This document shows, piece after piece, positions 35,503-43,129 of a stretch of DNA of 64,000 nucleotides (positions within the stretch are counted from its first letter, which is position 1; each line of letters opens with the position of its first letter). A program made the position numbers and the translations under genes. The stretch covers positions 372,001 through 436,000 of the forward strand of contig CAVSMH010000001.1 in assembly GCA_963728965.1 (NCBI GenBank), read 5' to 3'. Source of the stretch: DASQZT01 sp963728965. Lineage in GTDB: Bacteria; Acidobacteriota; Terriglobia; Bryobacterales; Bryobacteraceae. Under the pieces are notes generated by a model. The model made no database searches. It saw nothing but the letters and a program-made list of their open reading frames with translations, and was not told the DNA's origin.

Positions 35503-36951
35503 ATGCCCAAAGTTATCATCCCCACACCCCTGCGGCAGTTCACCGGCAAACAGGACGCTGTGACCGTTTCCGGCGGCACTGTGGGCGAAGCGCTCAGCGC
35601 GCTCACGTCGCAGTTTCCCGATTTGCGAAAACAGCTTTTCAATGACGAAGGCAAAGTCCGCAGCTTCGTCAACATCTACCTGAATGACGAAGACATCCGC
35701 TACCTGAGCAAAGACTCCACCCCCGCCAAAGAAGGCGACACCATCTCGCTGGTGCCCTCCATTGCGGGCGGGTCCACGCTGGCCGCGCCGCCGTCTACGG
35801 AACTCTCCAACGACGAGATTCTCCGCTACAGCCGTCATCTCATCATTCCCGAGGTTGGAATCGACGGGCAGAAGAAGTTGAAGGCGGCGAAGGTGCTGCT
35901 GGTGGGCGCCGGCGGGTTGGGCGCGCCGCTCGGGCTGTACCTCTCGGCTGCCGGTATCGGCCATATCGGGATGGTGGACTTCGACGTCGTCGACTTCACC
36001 AATCTCCAGCGCCAGGTGATTCATTCCACCAGCGACGTGGGACGCAAGAAGCTGGATTCTGCCGCCGACAAGATGCTGGGCATCAATCCCAATGTCAACA
36101 TCACCAAACACGAAGTGGCGCTATCGAGCGAAAACGCGCTCGATATCCTCAAAGACTACGACATGGTGGTGGACGGCACCGACAACTTCCCTACACGCTA
36201 CTTGGTGAACGATGCCTGCGTGTTGCTGGGCAAGCCCAACGTCTACGGCTCCATCTTCCGGTTCGAAGGCCAGGCCTCCGTCTTCGCCTATGAAGGCGGA
36301 CCGTGCTACCGCTGCCTTTATCCGGAGCCGCCGCCCCCGGGCCTGGTCCCGAGCTGCGCCGAGGGCGGAGTGCTCGGTATCCTGCCGGGAACCATCGGTC
36401 TGATCCAGGCCACCGAAGCCGTCAAGCTGATCCTCGGAATCGGCGAGCCGTTGGTCGGCCGCCTGCTGCTGTACGATGCGCTCGCAATGCGTTTCCGCGA
36501 ACTCAAGCTGCGCCGCAATCCCGAATGCCCGGCCTGCGGCGAGCATCGTACGATCACCAAACTGATCGACTATCAGCAGTTCTGCGGCATCCCCCAGCAG
36601 CCTGCCGGGGCCGTTCAGGAGGCCAAAATGAGCGATACCGAAATCGACCCCACGGAAGTGAAACGGAAGCTGGACCGCGGGGATAACTTTGTTCTGATCG
36701 ACGTGCGCGAGCCGCACGAGTACCGCATCTGCAGCATTCCCGGTGCCCGGCTGATTCCCCTCGGCGAATTCCCGAAACACGTCGGCGAATTCGACCCCGA
36801 GTCCGACATCGTGATCCACTGCCGCAGCGGCGTGCGTAGCGCCAAAGCCTGCAACGTGCTGCGGCAAGCCGGCTTCGAGCATGTCCGCAATATGGTTGGC
36901 GGCATTCTCGCGTGGAGCGACAAGGTCGACCCGAGCGTCCCGAAATATTGA
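35503..36951 (+). CDS. Ubiquitin-like domain / MoeB-ThiF E1-like adenylyltransferase / rhodanese fusion
   Basis: 482 residues in three parts. Residues 1-90 are a MoaD/ThiS/CysO-like ubiquitin fold ending exactly in Gly-Gly (PSIAGG), followed by a short linker STLAAPP. Residues ~100-365 are an E1-like adenylyltransferase: ATP loop GAGGLG (135-140), zinc cysteines 268/271 (CYRC) and 342/345 (CPAC), and Cys285 in PSCAEGGVLG at the MOCS3-type active-site position. Residues ~376-480 are a rhodanese with active Cys440 (HCRSGVRS). A MoeZ-like enzyme thus carries its own sulfur-carrier substrate at its N-terminus. The internal Gly-Gly must be exposed by cleavage before conventional C-terminal thiocarboxylation, a role that fits the adjacent JAMM protease. 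Confidence 0.9.
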   Translation: MPKVIIPTPLRQFTGKQDAVTVSGGTVGEALSALTSQFPDLRKQLFNDEGKVRSFVNIYLNDEDIRYLSKDSTPAKEGDTISLVPSIAGGSTLAAPPSTELSNDEILRYSRHLIIPEVGIDGQKKLKAAKVLLVGAGGLGAPLGLYLSAAGIGHIGMVDFDVVDFTNLQRQVIHSTSDVGRKKLDSAADKMLGINPNVNITKHEVALSSENALDILKDYDMVVDGTDNFPTRYLVNDACVLLGKPNVYGSIFRFEGQASVFAYEGGPCYRCLYPEPPPPGLVPSCAEGGVLGILPGTIGLIQATEAVKLILGIGEPLVGRLLLYDALAMRFRELKLRRNPECPACGEHRTITKLIDYQQFCGIPQQPAGAVQEAKMSDTEIDPTEVKRKLDRGDNFVLIDVREPHEYRICSIPGARLIPLGEFPKHVGEFDPESDIVIHCRSGVRSAKACNVLRQAGFEHVRNMVGGILAWSDKVDPSVPKY

Positions 36952-37047
36952 CCCACGCTCGACCTCCGTCTTTACAACCTCGTCCGCGGCGAAACGCCCG
37001 GTCGCATTTGGCTATCGGAATGCAAAACCACGGACGAGGTTTCACGC

Positions 37048-37266
37048 ATGAAAGTCGGAGGCATCCTACTCATTTTGATTGGCGCCGTGGTTCTCATCTG
37101 GGGATCGTTCGGTTTCCGAACCCGGGAAAAGGTAGTTGACATAGGTCCGATTGAAGCAACCCGCGAAGAAACGCACTATACGCCTTACGCCCCCATCGCC
37201 GGCGGTATTCTCGTTGCCGGCGGCGTAGTGTTGATGATCGCTGGACGCCGGACGCACGGCGTCTGA
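37048..37266 (+). CDS. Small two-helix membrane protein (DUF3185-like)
   Basis: 72 residues: helix 1 (GGILLILIGAVVLIWGSFGF), a soluble middle containing KVVDIGPIEATREE, and helix 2 (APIAGGILVAGGVVLMIAG). The pattern recalls DUF3185-type small membrane proteins of unknown function; I am not certain of the family. GAGG precedes the ATG. It follows the Ubl-E1 gene by 96 bases and may be separately transcribed. Confidence 0.6.
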   Translation: MKVGGILLILIGAVVLIWGSFGFRTREKVVDIGPIEATREETHYTPYAPIAGGILVAGGVVLMIAGRRTHGV

Positions 37267-37301
37267 TCCCATCCGCTCACCGCTTTGAACCAACATCGCC
37301 G

Positions 37302-38006
37302 CTATGCACCGGATTGGTTCGTGCGTTGCGCAATGCGTGACCTGAGTTCCACGATGCCGACGGTCGCCACCGGAATCACGCCCACTAGCCGTATGTGTCT
37401 GGTATCCAATGCTGCACCGGCGGCGGCCGCGACAATATAAGAAGCAAACATGCACACGAGAAGCCGGGGCGAACCGGCGCTCTTCTGAGGGGGAATGGTG
37501 CGCGGCCGCCTTGCCGTCGCAAGCGAGACGATCGCCGTGGTAATCGTTCCGGTAATAAAGGTGGTGACCACGCCGGAAATCCGCAGACGGCGAACGGCCA
37601 CGCTCTGGATGCCCAAGCCACAGGCGGCCGTTGCGATCACTGCTAAACTCCACCGCGGCGTGAGCATCCACAGCAGCCCAAACACAATCACAAATGGCAA
37701 CTCCAGCGCCACCCCCACCCGCAGATCGCGTCGCCGGTCGTTTCTGGAACGGACCAGGACAAGAGCGGCAATTACCGAGCCCGTCGTGAATGAGGTGAGC
37801 GAAACCGCGCACGGCAACACGTGAGATTTGTCCGCGCCGAACATCCCCAGCCCGAACACTACCGTGTTTCCGGTCATATTGGCCGTAAAGACACCTGAAC
37901 GCAGGTAACTGAGTGCGTCCATGAAACCGGAGGACCAGGTAAGTAGCAGCAGGTCCGCCCACGGCCACCACTTCGTGAGTCTCCCTTGGCCGGCGGTCAG
38001 GCTCAC
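37302..38006 (-). CDS. YoaK/DUF1275 family membrane protein
   Basis: 234 residues from the GTG whose first bases overlap the upstream stop (GTGA). Six hydrophobic helices; SGFMDALSYLRSGVFTANMTGNTVVFGLG is the strongly conserved DUF1275 segment, and VVTTFITGTITTAIVSLA another. Function unknown; proposed as a transporter-like inner-membrane protein. Last gene of the cytochrome c - LarA-like - DUF1275 operon on this strand. Confidence 0.85.
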   Translation of the reverse strand: MSLTAGQGRLTKWWPWADLLLLTWSSGFMDALSYLRSGVFTANMTGNTVVFGLGMFGADKSHVLPCAVSLTSFTTGSVIAALVLVRSRNDRRRDLRVGVALELPFVIVFGLLWMLTPRWSLAVIATAACGLGIQSVAVRRLRISGVVTTFITGTITTAIVSLATARRPRTIPPQKSAGSPRLLVCMFASYIVAAAAGAALDTRHIRLVGVIPVATVGIVELRSRIAQRTNQSGA

Positions 38007-39274
38007 CAGAGATTGCCCGAGGCGTTGAAAGGCAGCCCGGCGGGTGGCTGCTCGATGCGAATGGCCGCATCGCGTTCCGCCTCCTGCAGCATTGCCTCGG
38101 AGATCCACATGCGGTCGAGGTCGGCAGTGCTCGCGATCCGGCAAACCCGGGGCGCACCCTTCGGCAGTGCCGAGCACAGGGCGACTTCGGCAGCTTCCCG
38201 ATCCGAGTCGAGCGCCAGCGGAAGGGGCCCTTCCCGCGTCGTGCTTTCCGGCTCCGAAGCCGTGAGAAGATTCACGTAAGTCGCTCCCGGATCGTACGCC
38301 TCAACAAATCGCCGCGTCGTGAAATCGGCCAGTCCGACTCCCAGGCCATTGCCCAACGATGCGTTGGTAAGCGAGAGCACGACAATCCGCTTGATTTCGG
38401 GCTCTCGGGGTCCCTTCCCGGTCGCACGGTACCTGCCAATGACATTCAAGTCCATTCCGCTGCCGGAAACAGTCTTTCCGAGCTCATCCACGATCAGTAC
38501 ATCCAGATGGTCGAAGGGCAACTTAGCCACATGCGGCTTGGCAATCTGCAACAGCCGCTGGTCCGCCTCGAGAAAAGCTTCGTGCCGCGCCTCGACCACT
38601 TCGATAACCATGGGCTGCCGGTAGCCGTTCTCCACCACTGCCACCCCGAACAGGATCGGCGCCTTCGCCATGGTGACTTCCGGGACCTGTCGCACCGAGT
38701 CCCACAGACCGTGGCTGTGCGCCTCCTGCGCACCGTGCTGCTTGCCGAGACCGACCACCACCATCTTGAGCAGACCGGAGGCGAGCGTCTCGTCCGATTC
38801 CGGGTGCGTCTTGGTTCGGCCGAGGACAATGATCCCATCGGCGGCCGCCGCCAGCGCATCGAGATGGGCGATCGCGCCGTTGCGTGCCGGCCCCAGCGCG
38901 ATGGTATCCATGGTGGCTCCGATGGGCGCACCGAGTCGCGCCTCATCGACACCGAGTAGCTGAAGGATTCTCTTCTGGCCTTCCGGCGTCGCGCCGCCAT
39001 GGCTGCCCATGGCCGGAATGATAAACGGCTCGCCACCGCACGCCTTCACGGCGTCGATGATCCCCGCCAGCAGCTCGCGCAGCCCGCCCATGCCGCGGCT
39101 GCCCGCGGTAATCGCGATCCGCGCCCCGCGCGAAATCCTGGATGCCAGGCCCGCCCCGAGCAGTCGCTCGCGCACCTCGTGCTGCGGGTCAGTGATATGT
39201 TCGCCGGGAAGAGCGCGCCGGATCAGCGCCATCGGCGGCAGCGGGCGCGTGGGGAATGCCAGATGCGATTTCAT
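38003..39274 (-). CDS. LarA-superfamily (nickel-pincer) lactate racemase-like protein
   Basis: 423 residues. The N-terminal part has AITAGSRGMGG and PAMGSHGGATPEGQ (His92), and the centre RTKTHPESDETLASGLLKMVVVGLGKQHG (Lys155, His157, Lys170, Lys178, His180), matching the layout of LarA superfamily enzymes that use the nickel-pincer nucleotide to racemise or epimerise 2-hydroxyacids. Sequence differs clearly from classical LarA, so the substrate is uncertain. No LarB/C/E cofactor genes are in the window. The ATG at 39274 is supported by GGAGGA eight bases upstream; an upstream GTG at 39295 has none. Confidence 0.82.
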   Translation of the reverse strand: MKSHLAFPTRPLPPMALIRRALPGEHITDPQHEVRERLLGAGLASRISRGARIAITAGSRGMGGLRELLAGIIDAVKACGGEPFIIPAMGSHGGATPEGQKRILQLLGVDEARLGAPIGATMDTIALGPARNGAIAHLDALAAAADGIIVLGRTKTHPESDETLASGLLKMVVVGLGKQHGAQEAHSHGLWDSVRQVPEVTMAKAPILFGVAVVENGYRQPMVIEVVEARHEAFLEADQRLLQIAKPHVAKLPFDHLDVLIVDELGKTVSGSGMDLNVIGRYRATGKGPREPEIKRIVVLSLTNASLGNGLGVGLADFTTRRFVEAYDPGATYVNLLTASEPESTTREGPLPLALDSDREAAEVALCSALPKGAPRVCRIASTADLDRMWISEAMLQEAERDAAIRIEQPPAGLPFNASGNLW

Positions 39275-39301
39275 CGGATCAGGTCCTCCAGGCACTCTCC
39301 T

Positions 39302-39871
39302 CTATCGGCTCGAAGGCAGGTGCTGGTCGGGTTGCTGTAAGCGTTCCTTGACCGTCGCTGGTAGGTCGTGCGCCTTGGCCACCAGCAAACTGACCTGCCA
39401 TAGCTCCTGATCGGAAAGCACCCCTTCGAAGGAAGGCATGCCCGTGAGCCGGATCCCGTTCGAGATGACCCAGTGCGATCTGCCGACCGGATCGTCCGTC
39501 ACGCCCATGCCTGTCAGTAGCTCCGGAGGTTGCGGATACATCCCCCGCTCTACTTCCGTTTTGCCCTGCCCGGGGAGTCCGTGGCAAAACGCGCAAGAGT
39601 TCCGGTAAATGCGCGCGCCTTCCATCAGGTTGGGCTCGGTAGCCTCAACCGGCGACGGAACCGTCGAGGCCTTTTCGAGTCGGGTCTGGAGAGCTGCGTG
39701 AACGAGAAACCTTTCAAAAGGCAGCGGCGGCGCCTTTGTACTGACAGGTGCGTATCCCATTCGGAAGTAAATATAGGTCCCGAGTGCCGCCAGCCCAAAA
39801 CCTAGAAAGATCCCGATGACAATACCTTTCCAAATGCCCATTCGCGTTTGCAGTATGGCATATTTATTCAC
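39302..39871 (-). CDS. Membrane-anchored monohaem cytochrome c
   Basis: 189 residues. One N-terminal membrane helix (WKGIVIGIFLGFGLAALGTYIYF) anchors a periplasmic c-type domain with haem-binding CAFCH and a likely axial Met in GIRLTGMPSFEG; SDQELWQVSLLVAKA is the usual C-terminal helix. It would carry electrons from a dehydrogenase to a terminal oxidase or other acceptor. It leads the operon with the LarA-like gene (27-base gap) and is divergent from the FAD/4Fe-4S oxidoreductase, suggesting a common pathway. Start is a GTG with weak support; an ATG ten codons later is possible. Confidence 0.87.
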   Translation of the reverse strand: MNKYAILQTRMGIWKGIVIGIFLGFGLAALGTYIYFRMGYAPVSTKAPPLPFERFLVHAALQTRLEKASTVPSPVEATEPNLMEGARIYRNSCAFCHGLPGQGKTEVERGMYPQPPELLTGMGVTDDPVGRSHWVISNGIRLTGMPSFEGVLSDQELWQVSLLVAKAHDLPATVKERLQQPDQHLPSSR

Positions 39872-39975
39872 CCTCGTCCGTTAGCCAGGCAACACGCCCC
39901 ACCCTGCCGGTGCCGCCGGATACGGTTCTCCCGCATAGGTGATCAAACTCCTACCCCATTCGGCGATCGGTCTGT

Positions 39976-39990
39976 TGCAATGAAATTGCA
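39976..39990. promoter_or_regulatory. Palindrome in divergent intergenic region, candidate operator
   Basis: TGCAAT-GAA-ATTGCA, a perfect 6-base inverted repeat with a 3-base centre, lies in the 187 bases between the divergent cytochrome c and FAD/4Fe-4S oxidoreductase genes and directly precedes TATCTT, a possible -10 for the + strand. It could serve one regulator controlling both operons. Nothing else was recognised in this gap. Confidence 0.3.
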
Positions 39991-40058
39991 TATCTTACGA
40001 AGGAGTAGGCGCGCCGCCTGATCGCCGGCGAGCACCTGAATGAGCTGGGAGGTCCGTT

Positions 40059-42422
40059 TTGCTGGTTGAGGAAATTGAGCAGGCGAAAGCCGTACGTCAC
40101 CCACCTTCTCCGATCCACCTGTCGAACACGGTGGTTGCCACTCTCGAAGCCGAATTGTGCGCGGCCATCCAAGGCGAGGTGCGCTTCGATGCCGGATCGC
40201 GCGCACTCTATGCGACCGATGGATCCAACTACCGGCAGGTGCCGATCGGTGTCACATGCCCGCGAACCACAGAGGAAGTCGAGGCCATCGTAGCGGCCTG
40301 CCGCCGCCACGGCGCACCCGTGCTTTCGCGCGGAGGAGGCACCAGCCTTGCCGGGCAGTGCTGCAACGTCGCGGTCATTATCGACTTCTCGAAATACATG
40401 CACAAGGTGCTCGAGGTCGATGCCGATCGCCGGCTCGGGCGCGTTCAGCCGGGCGCGATATTGGACTCCTTGCGTGATGCGGCTGAGAAGTACCACCTGA
40501 CTTTCGGCCCCGATCCCGCCACGCACACGCATTGCACCCTGGGGGGCATGGTTGGCAATAACTCCTGTGGCATCCACGCGCAGATGGCGGGACGCACCGC
40601 GGACAACATCCACGAACTCGAAATTCTCACTTACGATGGCTGCCGGATGAAAGTAGGTGAGACCAGCGACCTCGCGTTGGAATCGATCATTCGCCAAGGC
40701 GGACGTCGGGGCGAGATTTACGCCGCGCTCAGAGCGTTGCGCGACCGCTACGCTACCCTCATCCGTGAGCGTTTTCCGCGCCTCCCACGGCGCGTGTCGG
40801 GGTATAACCTCGACCAGCTTCTGCCCGAAAACGGATTCCAGGTAGCCCGTGCGCTCGTCGGAACGGAGGGCACCTGCGTCACCGTCCTGGAGGTGATCGG
40901 AAACCTGGTTTACAGTCCGCCCGTCCGCACCTTGGTCGTCCTCGGTTATCCCGATGTCTATTCCGCCGGCGACCACATTCCGGATATCGTCGCCCATCAG
41001 CCGATCGGATGTGAAGGCATCGACGACCGGCTGATTCACTACTACAAAAAAAAGGGCGAGCACCTCGACGACACCGCGGCGCTCCCGGAGGGCGGCGGCT
41101 GGCTGCTGGTGCAGTTCGGCGGCGCCACCAGGGACGAGGCCGACGGCCGCGCGCGCGAAATGATGGACGCCCTTCGCAAGCAGCCGAATGCTCCCACCAT
41201 GAAGCTCTACGACAAGCCGGCCGAGGAGGAGCGCATCTGGGAAGTGCGCGAGTCCAGCCTCGGTGCCACCGCGTGGGTGCCCGGCGAACCGGCCACCTGG
41301 CCGGGCTGGGAGGATTCCGCCGTGCCGCCCGATCGCGTCGGCGACTACCTGCGCGACCTTCGCAAGCTGTTCAGCAAACACGGTTATCATCCGTCCGTTT
41401 ACGGGCACCTCGGCCAGGGCTGCATTCACTGCCGCGTGGAGTTCGGCATGCGGACCAAACAGGGGCTGGATAACTTCCGCTCGTTCATGGACGAGGCCAC
41501 CTCACTGGTGGTAAGTTATGGCGGCTCTCTTTCCGGCGAGCATGGCGACGGTCAGTCGCGGGCCGAGTTTCTTCCCAAAATGTTCGGTGAAGAACTCGTC
41601 GGTGCCTTTCGCGAGTTCAAGGCCATCTGGGATCCCGAGTGGAAGATGAACCCGGGAAAGGTGGTCGACCCGTACAGCATCACCGATAACTTACGGCTGG
41701 GTACCAATTACAATCCGCCGGAAGTCAGTACCCATTTTCAGTTTCCGGACGATCACGGATCGTTTCCGCACGCTGCCTTGCGTTGTGTGGGTGTTGGAAA
41801 ATGCCGCCGCGAGGAGGGCGGCACCATGTGCCCCAGCTACATGGTCACCCGCGAGGAACAACACTCCACACGTGGACGCGCGCGCCTGTTGTTTGAGATG
41901 CTGCATGGCGATCCGCTCGAGGATGGCTGGCACAGCGATGCCGTTCACGAGGCGCTCGATCTCTGCCTTGCCTGCAAAGGCTGCAAAGGCGATTGTCCAG
42001 TCAATGTCGATATGGCGACTTACAAGGCGGAGTTCCTGTCCCACTATTATGAAGGTCGCCTGCGTCCCCGCCACGCCTATTCCATGGGCCTGATCTACTG
42101 GTGGGCGCGTCTGGCCTCCCTTGCGCCGCGGGCCGTCAACCTGGTAAGTCACGCCCCGATCCTGAGCCGCGTTGCCAAGGCCCTCGGCGGCATCGCGCCG
42201 GAGCGCACCATCCCTCGTTTTGCCAACCAGACGTTTCACGTCATGGTTCCGGCGCAGGGCGGTCGTGAACCCCGATGGGCCCGAGGTGCTCCTGTGGCCG
42301 GACACATTCAACAATTACTTCCACCCGCCCGTCGCCAGGGCGGCGGTGGAAGTTCTCGAGCACGCCGGCTTCCGCGTCACCATCCCGCAGCGCAGCCTCT
42401 GTTGCGGCCGGCCGCTCTATGA
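40059..42422 (+). CDS. FAD-linked 2-hydroxyacid oxidoreductase with 4Fe-4S domain, N-terminal part (frameshifted)
   Basis: GlcD/D-lactate dehydrogenase-type enzyme. An FAD-binding PCMH domain (about 50-270) has VLSRGGGTSLAGQCCN and LGGMVGNNSCGIHA; an FAD-oxidase C domain (about 290-530) has GHLGQGCIHCRV and SLSGEHGDGQSRAEFLPKMFG. A ferredoxin-like part then has CVGVGKC, GTMCPSYMVTREE and CLACKGCKGDCP. Homology-like sequence ends at about residue 728 (position 42240); the last ~60 residues are out-of-frame translation. The CCG-rich remainder continues in the +1 frame to 43098. The TTG start is backed by GGGAGG six bases upstream. Probably one gene of about 1010 residues. Confidence 0.85.
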   Translation: MLVEEIEQAKAVRHPPSPIHLSNTVVATLEAELCAAIQGEVRFDAGSRALYATDGSNYRQVPIGVTCPRTTEEVEAIVAACRRHGAPVLSRGGGTSLAGQCCNVAVIIDFSKYMHKVLEVDADRRLGRVQPGAILDSLRDAAEKYHLTFGPDPATHTHCTLGGMVGNNSCGIHAQMAGRTADNIHELEILTYDGCRMKVGETSDLALESIIRQGGRRGEIYAALRALRDRYATLIRERFPRLPRRVSGYNLDQLLPENGFQVARALVGTEGTCVTVLEVIGNLVYSPPVRTLVVLGYPDVYSAGDHIPDIVAHQPIGCEGIDDRLIHYYKKKGEHLDDTAALPEGGGWLLVQFGGATRDEADGRAREMMDALRKQPNAPTMKLYDKPAEEERIWEVRESSLGATAWVPGEPATWPGWEDSAVPPDRVGDYLRDLRKLFSKHGYHPSVYGHLGQGCIHCRVEFGMRTKQGLDNFRSFMDEATSLVVSYGGSLSGEHGDGQSRAEFLPKMFGEELVGAFREFKAIWDPEWKMNPGKVVDPYSITDNLRLGTNYNPPEVSTHFQFPDDHGSFPHAALRCVGVGKCRREEGGTMCPSYMVTREEQHSTRGRARLLFEMLHGDPLEDGWHSDAVHEALDLCLACKGCKGDCPVNVDMATYKAEFLSHYYEGRLRPRHAYSMGLIYWWARLASLAPRAVNLVSHAPILSRVAKALGGIAPERTIPRFANQTFHVMVPAQGGREPRWARGAPVAGHIQQLLPPARRQGGGGSSRARRLPRHHPAAQPLLRPAAL

Positions 42423-43098
42423 CTTCGGAATGCTCGATACCGCCAAACGGTTGTTGCAGCAGACGCTTTCGGAACTGGCGCCACAGATCCGCGCCGCCGT
42501 TCCTATGGTCGGCCTGGAGCCGAGTTGCCTGGCGGTGTTTCGCGACGAGATGGTCAGCATGCTCCCGAATGACTGGGATGCCAAACGCCTCCACCAGCAG
42601 TGCTTCACAATCAGTGAGTTCCTCGAAAAACAGAACCGCCTCTCGTCGTTTCCAAAGCTCGAACGCAAGGCGGTCGTCCATGGTCATTGTCACCACAAGG
42701 CCATTATGAAAATGGAAGCCGAGGAGCGGCTGTTCCATCAGATCGGCCTCGATTTCCACGTTCTCGATTCGGGTTGCTGCGGCATGGCGGGCAGCTTTGG
42801 GTTCGAGAAGGACCACTATGAGGTATCGGTCGCCTGCGCCGAACGGGTGTTGATACCGGCTGTCCGTCACGCCGAGGACACCACCCTGATTGTCGCCGAT
42901 GGCTTTAGCTGCCGCGAGCAGATCTCGCAGATGACGAATCGAGAAGCCCGCCACACGGCGGAGGTGTTGCAGATGGCGATTCACGGCGGCGCCGAGCCCC
43001 GGCCGGCGCGCCGCGCGCTTCGATTGGGGTGGGCAGTCGGGGCGCTTGCCGGGTTGGCGGCCGGTTTTCTTTTCACCCGGCGCTTACGATCACAGTAA
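42265..43098 (+). CDS. C-terminal CCG (cysteine-rich) domain of the FAD/4Fe-4S oxidoreductase, in shifted frame
   Basis: This frame resumes the protein broken near 42240: it is readable from WFRRRAVVNPDGPEVLLWPD, upstream of the first possible start (GTG at 42265). It contains both halves of a CCG domain, SLCCGRPLYDFGMLD and SGCCGMAGSFGFEKDHYEVS, which bind Fe-S in GlcF/HdrB/LldE-type oxidoreductases. The last 25 residues (LGWAVGALAGLAAGFLFTRRL) form an apparent membrane tail. Deleting a single base in TTTCACGTCATGG joins both frames. Could be an indel in the sequence or a true inactivating mutation; separate translation from the GTG is less likely. Confidence 0.7.
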   Translation: MNPDGPEVLLWPDTFNNYFHPPVARAAVEVLEHAGFRVTIPQRSLCCGRPLYDFGMLDTAKRLLQQTLSELAPQIRAAVPMVGLEPSCLAVFRDEMVSMLPNDWDAKRLHQQCFTISEFLEKQNRLSSFPKLERKAVVHGHCHHKAIMKMEAEERLFHQIGLDFHVLDSGCCGMAGSFGFEKDHYEVSVACAERVLIPAVRHAEDTTLIVADGFSCREQISQMTNREARHTAEVLQMAIHGGAEPRPARRALRLGWAVGALAGLAAGFLFTRRLRSQ

Positions 43099-43129
43099 GT
43101 CGCCTGTAAGTGCAAGACAAGGGGGAATC

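Noticed and set aside
42172..42264. ATG at 42172 as start of a separate CCG-domain gene
   Set aside because: The 20-odd residues from this ATG overlap the real upstream coding frame and read as nonsense; similarity to the family begins only at the frameshift point.
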